From positions 124,001 through 188,000 of the forward strand of contig CAZUMS010000001.1 of the NCBI GenBank assembly GCA_964621525.1: a DNA stretch of 64,000 bases. Direction: 5' to 3'. A model generated the notes under the pieces. That model had not been told where the DNA came from. It was given only the letters and a program-made list of their open reading frames with translations, and ran no database searches. Origin of the DNA: CAZMGV01 sp964621525 [NCBI: uncultured bacterium]. GTDB lineage: Bacteria; JAGRBM01. This document shows, in pieces, positions 7,918 through 18,088 of the stretch. Position numbers and translations under genes: made by a program. Within the stretch, counting starts at the first letter, position 1; the number at the start of each line of letters is the position of its first letter.

Positions 7918-9045
7918 ATGGTCGATCTGGCGCTCAAGAACCTCCTGCACGACAAGCTCCGGTTTTTCATTACCGTTCTTGGAGTCGCCTTCGCCGTCAC
8001 TCTGGTCATCGTCCAGGTCGGCCTCTTCATCGGTCTGCTGGATAACGCCACCATTGCGATCCACAAGATGAATGCCGACCTCTGGATCACGTCCCGGAAC
8101 ACGCCGAACATCGATTTTTCCAAGACGTTCCCCGAAACCCGCGTGCAGCGAATCCGGAGCATCCCGGGAGTCGAACGGGCCGATAACCTGATCGTGTGGT
8201 TCATGAACGTGGCCCTTCCGACCGGTGCCCAGGAAAACATCCAGGTCTATGCCATGGAGGATTTCCGGCCCTGGAAGTTCCCCTGGAATATCCTTGAAGG
8301 GAACGTCGCCGATCTGAGGCGCGGCCAGTACTTCCTGCTAGACGATTTTGCCAGGAAGCGCTTCGGCGAGTTCAGGACCGGAGACTACCTGGAAGTCCAG
8401 GGCCACCGGATGAAAGTGCTCGGGCGCACCCAGGATGCCCGCTCCTTCACGACCTCTCCCATCGCGTTCATGGATTTCCGCAATGCGCAGTCAATCTCAC
8501 CGGACATTCTCCGCGGCAATACGTCATACATCGTGATCAGGCTCGCACCCGGTACCGATCTCGAAACCGTCCGTGAAGAAATCCGGCGCCGCCTTCCCTA
8601 TAACGATGTCTTCACCAGTGCCGAATGGGCCGCCCGCTCCGAGAACTACTGGATCGCCAATACCGGTATCGGCCTCAATGCCTACCTGACAGTGTTTCTT
8701 GGCTGTCTGGTAGGGATCGTGGTGGTAGCCCAGACTCTCTATACCTCGACGATGGAGCACCTCAAGGAATTCGGAACCGTCAAGGCCATCGGCGGCAGCA
8801 ACCTCGACATCTACCGGATCCTCAGCCGTCAGGCGGTCATCTCCGCCGTCATCGGTTTCGTGTTCGGATTGATCCCGGCCTACGCCATGGGACCGGCCGT
8901 CCGAAGCATGGATCTGAAACTCATCATCCCCCCCGAGGGTCTCGTCATCGTCTTCATCGGAACCGTCGTCATGTGCCTCGCGGCCTCCATGATCTCGTTC
9001 CGGAAGGTTGCCTCCATCGACCCCGGACTGGTGTTCCGGACCTGA
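7918..9045 (+). CDS. ABC exporter permease, DevC/FtsX-MacB type
   Basis: A 375-residue permease with one N-terminal membrane segment (about residues 17-40), a ~210-residue periplasmic domain of MacB-PCD type, and three C-terminal segments (about 255-278, 303-325, 340-360), the FtsX topology. NLLHDKLRFFITVLGVAFAVTLV and the periplasmic stretch resemble DevC of cyanobacterial glycolipid exporters and related MacB-like permeases. With the following ATPase and membrane-fusion protein it forms a tripartite exporter for a lipid or other hydrophobic compound. It starts 5 nt after tetR and ends 21 nt before the ATPase gene. Confidence 0.85.
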   Translation: MVDLALKNLLHDKLRFFITVLGVAFAVTLVIVQVGLFIGLLDNATIAIHKMNADLWITSRNTPNIDFSKTFPETRVQRIRSIPGVERADNLIVWFMNVALPTGAQENIQVYAMEDFRPWKFPWNILEGNVADLRRGQYFLLDDFARKRFGEFRTGDYLEVQGHRMKVLGRTQDARSFTTSPIAFMDFRNAQSISPDILRGNTSYIVIRLAPGTDLETVREEIRRRLPYNDVFTSAEWAARSENYWIANTGIGLNAYLTVFLGCLVGIVVVAQTLYTSTMEHLKEFGTVKAIGGSNLDIYRILSRQAVISAVIGFVFGLIPAYAMGPAVRSMDLKLIIPPEGLVIVFIGTVVMCLAASMISFRKVASIDPGLVFRT

Positions 9046-9066
9046 CGGGGAAAGGACAGCCAACTC

Positions 9067-9744
9067 ATGGCAGCCGTTCTCGAAGCGAGTGAGATTACCA
9101 AGACCTTCACCGAAGGACGGGAAACCGTCTCTGTGCTCAAGGGTGTGTCCCTCGATCTTCATCCGGGCGAGGTCGTTGCACTCGAAGGCCCGTCCGGTTC
9201 CGGGAAAACGACATTTCTCTCGATCCTGGGCTGCATCCTGACGGCAACGAGCGGCAGCGTGACCGTAAACGGTGAACCCGTCGATCCCAAGCGGCCCGGC
9301 AGTCTTCCCGGAATCCGCAAGAAGTCGATAGGTTTCATCTTCCAGCAGTACAACCTGTTCCCGGCCCTCTCCGCCCTGGAAAACGTGCAATACGCCCTCA
9401 ACATCAAGGGCCTGAAAGGCCCGGAGTCCAGGGAGCAGGCCCGAAAGGCCCTCGAAACCGTGGGGCTCAGCGACCGGGAACGGTTTCTGCCCCGGGACCT
9501 CTCCGGCGGACAGAAGCAGCGAGTCGCCATCGCCCGCGCGCTCGCCGGCAGCCCGGCCGTGCTGCTCGCCGACGAACCGACCGCGAACCTCGATACCCAG
9601 ATCGGGGCGCAGATCCTCGATCTGTTCAGGACACTGGCCAGACAGCAGAATCGCGGAGTCCTGATTGTCACCCACGACCCCAAAGTCCGCAGCATCTCGG
9701 ACCGGGTGGTCAGAATCCGTGACGGCCTGATCGCTTCGGCGTGA
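9067..9744 (+). CDS. ABC exporter ATP-binding protein, DevA/LolD/MacB type
   Basis: A 225-residue ATPase with every hallmark intact: Walker A GPSGSGKTT (about residues 39-47), Q-loop FIFQQYNLFP, signature LSGGQKQR (about 142-149), Walker B VLLADEPTANLD, and the H-loop VTHD. The YNLFPALSALENV segment after the Q-loop is typical of the LolD/MacB/DevA group that partners with FtsX-like permeases. It energises export by the neighbouring permease at the inner membrane. Confidence 0.92.
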   Translation: MAAVLEASEITKTFTEGRETVSVLKGVSLDLHPGEVVALEGPSGSGKTTFLSILGCILTATSGSVTVNGEPVDPKRPGSLPGIRKKSIGFIFQQYNLFPALSALENVQYALNIKGLKGPESREQARKALETVGLSDRERFLPRDLSGGQKQRVAIARALAGSPAVLLADEPTANLDTQIGAQILDLFRTLARQQNRGVLIVTHDPKVRSISDRVVRIRDGLIASA

Positions 9745-9762
9745 CCCAAAGGAGTGCCCACC

Positions 9763-10677
9763 ATGAACTTCCTCAATACCCTGAAGTCCGGTGCCGTACC
9801 GGTTCTTGCCGTGGGCACCCTCGGTATCGGTGTCATCCACTGGGGAGGCATCGCTCGCGGCAGTCCGGCCTCCCCGTCAGCACCTGCGGTTTCCCCGTAC
9901 GAAACGCCTTCGGTCCGTGCCGAAGGCCGCGTAGCGGCGTACCCCGACAGCGAGGTCGTGATCGCTTCGGAAACCGGCGGGCGGATCGTGAAGTTCCCCG
10001 TACGCGAGAAAACCGCCATCAGGCGCGGCGATCTGCTGGTGGAAATTGACGCCTCCGAGGAACGGGCCGCGTTGTCCGAGGCGAAGGCACGCCTTGCGGA
10101 AGCTTCGACTGACGCGAAGTTTTACCGTCAGGAACTCACCCGGACCCGCGAACTGGTGAAAAGCCGGACCATTCCGGAAAGCTCTCTGGATCGTGCGGAA
10201 CGGGACTATGGCAGCGCCACGGCCCGGGAGGCCACCGCCAGGGCGACGATTGAACGCCTCGAGGCGGTCATCGCCAAGCGGGAAATCCGCTCGCCCATTG
10301 ACGGCGTCGTGACCTCCAGAGACGCAGACATCGGCGAGACGGTTCCCGCCGGTGCCGCGCTTCTCACTGTGGCAGACCTGAAACGGATCCGGGTTGAGGC
10401 TGAAATCGACGAATTCGACTCGGGCCGGGTACAGCTGGGCGGCAAAGTGACCGTCCGGGCTGAAGGGTTTCCAGAACAGAGCTGGCAGGGAAAGATCGAG
10501 GAGATTCCCGATACTGTCGTCGGCAGGCGCCTGAAACCCCAGGATCCGGGAAAGCCGTCCGATACCCGTGTGTTGATCGTGAAAATTGCCCTGCTCGAAC
10601 CTGTTCCAGTCAAGCTCGGACAACGGGTCGAAGTGGAAATCGGCGGCCAGGATTTCAGGACAGCAAGATCCAGATAA
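9763..10677 (+). CDS. HlyD-family periplasmic adaptor (membrane fusion protein)
   Basis: A 304-residue adaptor with an N-terminal hydrophobic anchor (about residues 9-30), a barrel-sandwich half-motif (EGRVAAYPDSEVVIASETGGRIVKFPV), a short coiled-coil hairpin (~75-140) and the second lipoyl half (RSPIDGVVTSRDADIGETVPAGAALLTV), then a beta-barrel. It bridges the inner-membrane ABC pump to an outer-membrane TolC-like channel, as DevB does. The ATG at 9763 has AAAGGAG 8 nt upstream; a GTG at 9754 lies inside that ribosome-binding site. It is the last gene of the operon and no TolC gene follows, so an outer-membrane partner must come from elsewhere. Confidence 0.87.
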   Translation: MNFLNTLKSGAVPVLAVGTLGIGVIHWGGIARGSPASPSAPAVSPYETPSVRAEGRVAAYPDSEVVIASETGGRIVKFPVREKTAIRRGDLLVEIDASEERAALSEAKARLAEASTDAKFYRQELTRTRELVKSRTIPESSLDRAERDYGSATAREATARATIERLEAVIAKREIRSPIDGVVTSRDADIGETVPAGAALLTVADLKRIRVEAEIDEFDSGRVQLGGKVTVRAEGFPEQSWQGKIEEIPDTVVGRRLKPQDPGKPSDTRVLIVKIALLEPVPVKLGQRVEVEIGGQDFRTARSR

Positions 10678-10683
10678 CGGGAA

Positions 10684-12018
<1,335 letters not shown>

Positions 12019-13008
12019 CTACTTCCTCCGGCCGGTTGCACGTCCAGCGGGCGTGGCCAGCGCGATGGCCTCGGAGTCGAGCGCGAACCCGACCGCCGGG
12101 GCGGAGCGGCCATAGCTGCCGCAGAGATTGTCGTACCGTCCGCCCCTCAGCACGGCGGAAGGACACGGTGACACATATCCGGCGAACAGGATGCCGGTGT
12201 AATACTCGAATCCTTCGGCAAGGCCGAGATCGAACGACCGCTTCACGCGGCGGCGCTTCAGCTCGCGATCGAGCCTCGCCAGCTCCGCCACTTCGGCCGC
12301 CACGGTCCTGCCCCATCCGCGCGCGATGGGTTCAATATCATCCCACTGGCCGTAAGCCTTGGTAAGTTCGTAGAGCCGTAGTTTCGGCTTAGAGCCCTTT
12401 GCCCAGCGTTCGAGTTCGAAAGATTCCTTACGGGCGATCCACTCGATCACCTGCTCCCGTTCGCTGGACTTCGGTGCAGCCTCGCGGACGAGTTTCGAGA
12501 CGATACCCGCGTGCCCGATGTCGAGCACATGGCCGTGGCCCGAAGCCGAGAGCGCATCGTGGGCAAGGAGCAGCAGCTCAAGATCGGCCTGGAAGGTCTT
12601 TCCGCCGATCAGTTCCACGCCCGCCTGGTGAATCTCCCGGGCGTCAGCCGCACCCGTTCCCTCGCGCCGGAGCACCGTTCCCCGGTACGACACCCGGATC
12701 GGATACTGGCGCCCGAGCACGCCCGAGGCGTGCAGCCGGGCGATCTGCGGCGTGAAGTCCGGGCGGAACGCCAGGATTTCACCCGAGACCGGGTCGATGA
12801 GCCGGAAAGTATTTTCGAGGGCCTTTTCGCCAAGCCCCGGCCGGAGCACGTCGAAGTTCTCCACCGTGGCCGTGATGACACGCCCGAACCGGCGCCGCTC
12901 GAACAGGGCGTCCAGCCGCTTCCAGTAGGTCTGGAGCCGCCGGGTGGTTCCGGGGCCGTGGTCCCGGAAACCGGCGGGCAGACGTGTGCGGTGGATCGTG
13001 TTCTGCAA
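12019..13008 (-). CDS. hisZ: ATP phosphoribosyltransferase regulatory subunit HisZ
   Basis: A 329-residue HisRS-like protein. It contains the class II core (RLPAGFRDHGPGTTRRL, FRPDFTPQIARL, YRGTVLRREG, EIHQAGVELIG and the histidyl motif FEYYTGILFAGY) but stops before an anticodon-binding domain, which separates HisZ from HisS. HisZ activates and feedback-regulates the short form of HisG at the first step of histidine synthesis. hisG is not in the window. Linkage of hisZ to purA is common in proteobacteria and supports the call. It lies 12 nt after serA. Confidence 0.88.
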   Translation of the reverse strand: MQNTIHRTRLPAGFRDHGPGTTRRLQTYWKRLDALFERRRFGRVITATVENFDVLRPGLGEKALENTFRLIDPVSGEILAFRPDFTPQIARLHASGVLGRQYPIRVSYRGTVLRREGTGAADAREIHQAGVELIGGKTFQADLELLLLAHDALSASGHGHVLDIGHAGIVSKLVREAAPKSSEREQVIEWIARKESFELERWAKGSKPKLRLYELTKAYGQWDDIEPIARGWGRTVAAEVAELARLDRELKRRRVKRSFDLGLAEGFEYYTGILFAGYVSPCPSAVLRGGRYDNLCGSYGRSAPAVGFALDSEAIALATPAGRATGRRK

Positions 13009-13020
13009 AGGAAATCCCCG

Positions 13021-14610
13021 TCAGAAACGGACCTGGAACACCTTCTCGATGTTCGGCAGTTTCGCCATTTCAGCCAGCGCTTCGGCCGGAGCGGCGGCAT
13101 CGATCGAGACGATCGAGATGGCCTTGCCGCCAGGCTGGTCCCGGCCCAGTGTCAGGTTGGCGACGTTCACCTTGAACTTTTCCATCAGCTTGCCGACGTT
13201 GCCGATGACACCCGGCTTGTCGAAGTTCGTGAACACCAGCATGGCCCCTTCGGGACGTGCCTCGACCGAGACGTCGTTGATCCGCACGATGCGAGGGTCG
13301 TTCTTGCCGAACATGGCCCCTTCGACCGCCTGGGCGGCCGAGCCGCCCTGCCGGGTCGAAATCCTGATGAACGCCGAGTAGTCACCCGTGGCGTTCGTCT
13401 TGGTTTCGGTCACTTTCAGTCCGCGCGATTTCGCAACGAGCGGCGCGTTCACGTAGTTCACGCTCTCGTTGCCGAGTCCGTGCAGGAGGCCGCGCAGGAT
13501 CGCCACCGACAGCGGCTTCGTGTCCACGTCGGCCACAGCCCCGCCGTATTCGATTTCGATGGAGTCGAAGCCTTCGGGGTGAATCTGCGCCTGAAACGAA
13601 CCCAGCCGTTCGGCCAGACGGATGTAGGGCCTCAGGATCGGGGCCTGTTCGGCGCTGATCGCCGGACTGTTCACCGCCGCCATGACGACGCCCTTCAGGA
13701 GGTAGTCCGAAATCTGCTGGGCAATCTGAATAGACACCTGAATCTGGGCTTCGGTCGTGGAAGCACCGAGGTGCGGCGTGAACACGACGTTCTCGTGCTT
13801 GAGCAACGGGTGATCGGCGGGGGGCGGCTCCTCGACGAACACGTCGAGAGCGGCACCGGCGACCTTGCCTGAGTTCAGCCCCTCGAGAAGTGCGGCTTCA
13901 TCGACAATACCGCCCCGGGCGCAGTTGATGATGCGCACGCCCTTCTTCATGAGGCCGATGGCGCGCTGCCCGACGACGCCGCGGGTCTGGTCGTTCAGCG
14001 GCGTATGGACGGTAATTATGTCGGCACGGCGGAACACATCGTCCAGCTCGCAGATCTCGACACCCATGCTGGCAGCCCGTTCCTTTGTGATGAACGGGTC
14101 GTACGCGATGACCTTCATTTTAAGGCCGATGGCGCGGTCGGCGACAATGCCGCCGATGTTGCCGATGCCGACGAGGCCGAGCGTCTTGCCGCACAGTTCG
14201 ACGCCCTTGAACTTCTTCTTCTCCCACTTGCCCTCGCGAAGACTCTGGGTCGCCTGCGGAATCATGCGGGCCATGGACATCATGAGGGAGAGCGTGTGCT
14301 CGGCTGTCGTCACCGAGTTTCCGCCCGGCGTGTTCATCACGACGATACCGCGCTGGGTGGCCGCATCGCAGTCGATATTATCCACGCCGATGCCGGCGCG
14401 GCCCACGACCTTCAGGCTGCTTCCGGCCTCGATCACTTCCTTCGTCACGCGCGATTCGCTGCGGACGATAAGCCCGTCGAAACCGGCCACCGCCTTGACC
14501 AGTTCCTCCGGCTTCATGCCGGTCTTCACGGTAACTTCGATACCGGACTGGCTTTTCAGGATCTGAAGCCCCTCGTCGGCGAGGGGATCGGCCACAAGAA
14601 CCTTGAACAT
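13021..14610 (-). CDS. serA: D-3-phosphoglycerate dehydrogenase
   Basis: A 529-residue long-form SerA that oxidises 3-phosphoglycerate to 3-phosphohydroxypyruvate, the entry step to serine. The D-isomer dehydrogenase core has the NAD motif GLVGIGNIGG (about residues 147-156), the catalytic Arg in NCARGGIVDE, the Glu in VEEPP and the His in TPHLGAST. An allosteric-substrate-binding domain and a C-terminal ACT domain (GAMLVFTNFDKPGVIGNVG) follow, so serine feedback control is plausible. The upstream 83 nt hold two hairpins. It lies in a minus-strand cluster with a class V aminotransferase that could supply the next pathway step. Confidence 0.95.
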   Translation of the reverse strand: MFKVLVADPLADEGLQILKSQSGIEVTVKTGMKPEELVKAVAGFDGLIVRSESRVTKEVIEAGSSLKVVGRAGIGVDNIDCDAATQRGIVVMNTPGGNSVTTAEHTLSLMMSMARMIPQATQSLREGKWEKKKFKGVELCGKTLGLVGIGNIGGIVADRAIGLKMKVIAYDPFITKERAASMGVEICELDDVFRRADIITVHTPLNDQTRGVVGQRAIGLMKKGVRIINCARGGIVDEAALLEGLNSGKVAGAALDVFVEEPPPADHPLLKHENVVFTPHLGASTTEAQIQVSIQIAQQISDYLLKGVVMAAVNSPAISAEQAPILRPYIRLAERLGSFQAQIHPEGFDSIEIEYGGAVADVDTKPLSVAILRGLLHGLGNESVNYVNAPLVAKSRGLKVTETKTNATGDYSAFIRISTRQGGSAAQAVEGAMFGKNDPRIVRINDVSVEARPEGAMLVFTNFDKPGVIGNVGKLMEKFKVNVANLTLGRDQPGGKAISIVSIDAAAPAEALAEMAKLPNIEKVFQVRF

Positions 14611-14629
14611 CGGAAAACCTCGGAAATCT

Positions 14630-14667
14630 CCAGAACGTCTGGGTGCCTGTTCCCGGCTGCCGGGAAC
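14630..14667 (-). promoter_or_regulatory. Tandem hairpins in the serA leader
   Basis: Two perfect inverted repeats occupy the gap between the receiver gene and serA. CCAGA-ACG-TCTGG is at 14630-14642. GTTCCCGG-CTG-CCGGGAAC, an 8-bp stem, is at 14649-14667. Neither has a T-tract on the minus strand, so they are more likely processing, stability or regulator-binding elements than terminators. Confidence 0.4.
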
Positions 14668-14693
14668 GGAGGAAAGCGTTTACTTTCAACCGG

Positions 14694-15065
14694 TTAATTC
14701 CGCAAGAGCCGGGAGACCCCCGAAAGGAGTTCGCTCATGCCGTCCGTCTTGCAAACGTAGGCGTCAGCCCCCGCAGCGAGCGCCCGCGTCTCCATTTCCT
14801 GGCGGGGCATGGCCGAATACATGAGGATCCGGGGTCTCGTCTGATGGTTGCGGCGGATGATCCGGATGAGGTTTTCCCCGGTAAGGGCGGGCATCTGGTG
14901 GTCGATGACGACGAGATCGGGATCGAACTGGCGGATCCGCTGGGCTGTACCCAGGACTTCGGCCGATACCTGGACCTCGTAGGAGGCCATCCGAAGGGTC
15001 CGCTCGATCAGGTTCAGCATGGTCTGATCGTCGTCGATGACGAGTATCTTCGGTCTGGTGTCCAT
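14694..15065 (-). CDS. Stand-alone response regulator receiver protein
   Basis: A 123-residue CheY-like protein consisting only of a receiver domain. The acidic pocket DDD is at residues 10-12, the phospho-acceptor Asp is in LVVIDHQMPALTGE (about residue 54), the switch Ser is in LMYSAMP, and the invariant Lys is in YVCKTDG. All active-site residues are present, so it should be phosphorylated by a histidine kinase. No output domain or kinase is adjacent. Its position between the aminotransferase and serA is odd and could be incidental. Confidence 0.88.
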   Translation of the reverse strand: MDTRPKILVIDDDQTMLNLIERTLRMASYEVQVSAEVLGTAQRIRQFDPDLVVIDHQMPALTGENLIRIIRRNHQTRPRILMYSAMPRQEMETRALAAGADAYVCKTDGMSELLSGVSRLLRN

Positions 15066-15133
15066 ACCGGCAAAGCCCGGTACCGCCCCCTTGAAGGCAG
15101 GAAGCGGCCTCCCCCGGTCTCTGGCGAAAAAGG

Positions 15134-16288
15134 TTACTTGGCGTCGGGTGCCGACGCAATCAGCACCTTCTGGGCCGCAGCAACACCCTTGCCGAGCTCG
15201 ACCGGGTGGCCGAACTTCGTGAGGCCGGTTTCCAGCGCATGAAGCGCCGTCAGCATGTCAAAGCCGTCCAGATAGCCCATGTGCGAGATGCGGACGACCC
15301 GGTTTTCGATCTCGTCCTGGCCGGCAGCCATGCCGACGCCGATCTTGTCGCGCATGTATTTCACGAGCTTCTTCGCCTGAACGCTCTCGGGCAGCAGCGC
15401 GGCTGTCACCGAGTCGGACGGACGCTTCGAGTAGATCTGGAGCCCCATGGCCTCGAGACCCGCACGGGTGGCGCTCGCCAGCAGCGCCGTGCGCTCCAGC
15501 CACTTCTCCATGCCCACCTGCTCCCACATCTTGAGCACTTCGCGCAGACCGATGATGAGGCTCACTGCCGGCGTCCAGGCAGTCGTATCGTCCTTGAGCG
15601 CGGCCCGCTCCTTCTTGAAATCTTCGTAGAAACGCGGGCACTTGGCCGTTTCGTTCAGCTTCCACGCCTTCTCCGACAGGGCCACGAACGCGAGGCCCGG
15701 CGGCAGCATGAACGCTTTCTGGCTGCCCGAGACGAGCACGTCGATACCCCAGGCATCCATCGGCATCGGAATCGCGCCGACGGCCGTGATACCGTCCACC
15801 ACGAGAGCAGTACCCGGCAGATTGCGGGTGATGGCAGCCACTTCCTGAACAGGGTGTGCCGTGGCAGTCGAGGTTTCGCTCGCCTGCAGGTAAACGGCCC
15901 GGACGTCAGGGTTTGCGTCGAGCGTCTTCTTGATTTCGGCCGGGCTGACCGGCTGGCCCCAGGGAACCTTGATCTCGATGACGTTAAGGCCGTATTTCTG
16001 GGCGATCTTCGTCCAGCGTTCGCCGAACTTTCCGCCGTTCACCGTTATCACCTTGTCACCCGGCGAGCAGATGTTTGTGATGGCTCCGGTCATCGCCAGA
16101 GAACCGCTGCCCGACAGGATCAGCACGTCCTGGCTGGTGCCGAAAACCTTCTTGAGTCCCTGTGCGCATTCACGGAAAATCGCCGAGAATTGCGGCGTCC
16201 GGTGGTGCATAATGGGACGGGACATCTCCACGAGTGCATTTTCGTAGACAGCGACGGGGCCGGGCGTGTAGAGGCGGTTCTTGATCAT
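15134..16288 (-). CDS. Class V aminotransferase (AGXT / serine-pyruvate type)
   Basis: A 384-residue PLP enzyme of the alanine-glyoxylate / serine-pyruvate aminotransferase family. YTPGPV, MHHRTPQF and SGSGSLAM form the substrate and PLP phosphate sites, VDGITAVGAIP holds the PLP-pyridine Asp, and the Schiff-base Lys is in GSQKAFMLPPGL. The frame stays open 202 codons upstream, but that part is antisense to the SGNH gene and lacks family similarity; ATG 16288 gives the usual length. Close homologues beside serA serve as phosphoserine aminotransferases in some bacteria and archaea. Since serA lies 0.5 kb downstream and no serC is present, that role is a reasonable inference. Confidence 0.88.
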   Translation of the reverse strand: MIKNRLYTPGPVAVYENALVEMSRPIMHHRTPQFSAIFRECAQGLKKVFGTSQDVLILSGSGSLAMTGAITNICSPGDKVITVNGGKFGERWTKIAQKYGLNVIEIKVPWGQPVSPAEIKKTLDANPDVRAVYLQASETSTATAHPVQEVAAITRNLPGTALVVDGITAVGAIPMPMDAWGIDVLVSGSQKAFMLPPGLAFVALSEKAWKLNETAKCPRFYEDFKKERAALKDDTTAWTPAVSLIIGLREVLKMWEQVGMEKWLERTALLASATRAGLEAMGLQIYSKRPSDSVTAALLPESVQAKKLVKYMRDKIGVGMAAGQDEIENRVVRISHMGYLDGFDMLTALHALETGLTKFGHPVELGKGVAAAQKVLIASAPDAK

Positions 16289-16423
16289 GGAATTCGGACT
16301 CCAGAGCGGAAGACTGCCCTCAGGACGGCGCGCCGCCCCACGGGAGGCCGGTGGCTTAATCGCAGCATGCCGGGGTGTCAACGCCGCCGGCCGGCCTTTC
16401 AGCCTCCGGGACGGTAACAGGGC

Positions 16424-17611
16424 ATGAGAATGGGACGTCTCCTGCGGTTTGCGATCCTCGCCTCCCTCCTTCTGGCGGTGGGTGACCGGGTGCTCGCCGC
16501 GGTCCTTGATCGCCTGTGCACATCGTGCAGTGTCCCTGTCCAGTTTACCGGCCGTTTCGACGCCGGGCTGGTCTGGAAACCAGCCGACAGAATCGGAAGC
16601 GACCGGGAAGGCGAGATCCGCCGCCGGCTGAACCTCTGGACCCAGCCTCTGGCCACCCCGGAAGACCCGATCCGCATTCTGCTCCTCGGAGACGGCACTT
16701 CTTATGCCGCCGGACCGAAAGCAGCATTTCCCGGCCGGATAATCGCCCGTCTCGCCTCGCGGCCCGACCGGCCGGAGGCCGAGCTGATCGACTTTTCCGT
16801 TCCGGGTTATTCGACCTTCCAGATTTTCCGGCTCGCCGAACAGATCCTGAAGGGTCTCCATGTGGATCTGCTGATTGTCGCCAGCGGCCTGCACGACCAG
16901 GAACCAGTCGAGCGCTCCGATGCGTCGTGGCTCCAGTTCCTCATGTCGGAAAGCGGGAAGTTCCGGGCCGCTGCCGAGAACTCAGGCTGGGTGCGGCTTG
17001 CAAGATACCTCTCGCCGTCGCTGTTCAACCGGCAGAAACCCGTGCCCAGAGTGAGCCGCGTGGAGCGGGAACTCCTGATCGAACGCCTCGCCCGGCTTCT
17101 CATGCCTCACGGAATCACGCTCGGTTACACGCCGACCGATTTTCTTTCGGATGACGCCGGGAAAGTGGCGGCGCTCGCCCGCGCTCTTGGGGTGATCACT
17201 GTCGAGTTCGGCCCCGAGCTGAAACGGCAGGAGGTCGATATTCCCACCCTGCGGCAGCTCTCGGAGGATCCCGATCTCAACCATTACCGGTACACGGAAT
17301 ATCTACTCGTCCACCGGACCCAGACGGACCTCGAGGCCGCCCGGGACCGTATTGCCGCCGAGACCGGCCTCCCGCTTCCGGATCCCGACGCCATGGGCCT
17401 GTTTCGCGACCGGTCGCATCCGAACGATTACGGCCACGAATATCTGGCAATCCTGTGGGAACGACGGCTCTCACCCGCGCTTCTGGACACGTTAAGAAAG
17501 CAGCGGCTAGAGCCCCGGGATACCCCGGAAGGCTTCCTGCCCGGCGGCGTGCCGATGATGAACGAGATCGACCGTGCCGCGAACCAGCATCTGCCGGAAG
17601 CACCGGAGTAA
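16424..17611 (+). CDS. SGNH/GDSL-hydrolase-like protein with altered catalytic residues
   Basis: A 395-residue protein with an N-terminal membrane or signal segment (residues 8-28) and an SGNH-like fold. Block I reads RILLLGDGTSYAAG (residues 84-97), with Gly91 where the nucleophilic Ser of GDS is expected. Block II has the usual Gly (FSVPGYSTFQ, Gly128). Block III reads GLHD with His157 in place of the Asn of GxND. Block V DRSHPNDYGH keeps the Asp329-x-x-His332 pair. The fold is therefore recognisable but two of four signature residues are changed, so hydrolase activity is doubtful unless Ser93 substitutes. The envelope location suggests a cell-surface role. It is divergent from the aminotransferase and converges with the DUF2203 gene. 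Confidence 0.6.
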   Translation: MRMGRLLRFAILASLLLAVGDRVLAAVLDRLCTSCSVPVQFTGRFDAGLVWKPADRIGSDREGEIRRRLNLWTQPLATPEDPIRILLLGDGTSYAAGPKAAFPGRIIARLASRPDRPEAELIDFSVPGYSTFQIFRLAEQILKGLHVDLLIVASGLHDQEPVERSDASWLQFLMSESGKFRAAAENSGWVRLARYLSPSLFNRQKPVPRVSRVERELLIERLARLLMPHGITLGYTPTDFLSDDAGKVAALARALGVITVEFGPELKRQEVDIPTLRQLSEDPDLNHYRYTEYLLVHRTQTDLEAARDRIAAETGLPLPDPDAMGLFRDRSHPNDYGHEYLAILWERRLSPALLDTLRKQRLEPRDTPEGFLPGGVPMMNEIDRAANQHLPEAPE

Positions 17612-17623
17612 TTTCCGGAAAAA

Positions 17624-18088
17624 TCAGTTTAACGACGACGGATCGGTGATTTCGTCCGAACCGCCGTTGCCGCCAATCACCCGGAGCAGAGGACGGCGGT
17701 CACGAAACCCCTTGTCGAGGTCATGCCAGAAGCGGATTTCGGTTTCACCGAGGCGCCAGCAGAGATTCACGGGGCGGCCATTCAGAAGGCCCGGGAAATC
17801 CACCAGCCCGAGGTCGATATCCTTTACGAGTGCGCCGGTCTCGTGGATGGTGCGGATCTCGCCTTCGACGGCACTCGCGAGCTTCGCCACCCGGTCGAGG
17901 CGGGGTCTCAGGGGCTCCGGAACCTTCGCTGGCGAGGCAAGATAAAGCGAGACGTCGCCGATCCCGGCGGCCCGGAGTTCATCGAGGTGACTTTCCAGCT
18001 CGGCCCGGAGCGCCGCGATCCGTTCGAACGACCGGGCAAAGACCGGCAGCAGCGAGTTGGCCTCGGCTATGTCGAACAGCTTGCTCAT
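17624..18088 (-). CDS. DUF2203 family protein
   Basis: A 154-residue protein with the DUF2203 pattern: MSKLFDIAEANSLLPVFARSF at the start, a helical middle, then ALVKDIDLGLVDFPGLLNGRPVNLCWRLGETEIRFWHDLDKGF. The family is cytoplasmic and of unknown function. The ATG at 18088 matches the family start but has no clear Shine-Dalgarno. The frame is open to an ATG at 18259 with codon usage that looks coding, so an N-terminal extension of up to 57 residues cannot be excluded. Confidence 0.75.
   Translation of the reverse strand: MSKLFDIAEANSLLPVFARSFERIAALRAELESHLDELRAAGIGDVSLYLASPAKVPEPLRPRLDRVAKLASAVEGEIRTIHETGALVKDIDLGLVDFPGLLNGRPVNLCWRLGETEIRFWHDLDKGFRDRRPLLRVIGGNGGSDEITDPSSLN

Noticed and set aside
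16289-16894. N-terminal extension of 202 codons on the class V aminotransferase
   Set aside because: The family starts at ATG 16288 and the extension is antisense to the SGNH gene.
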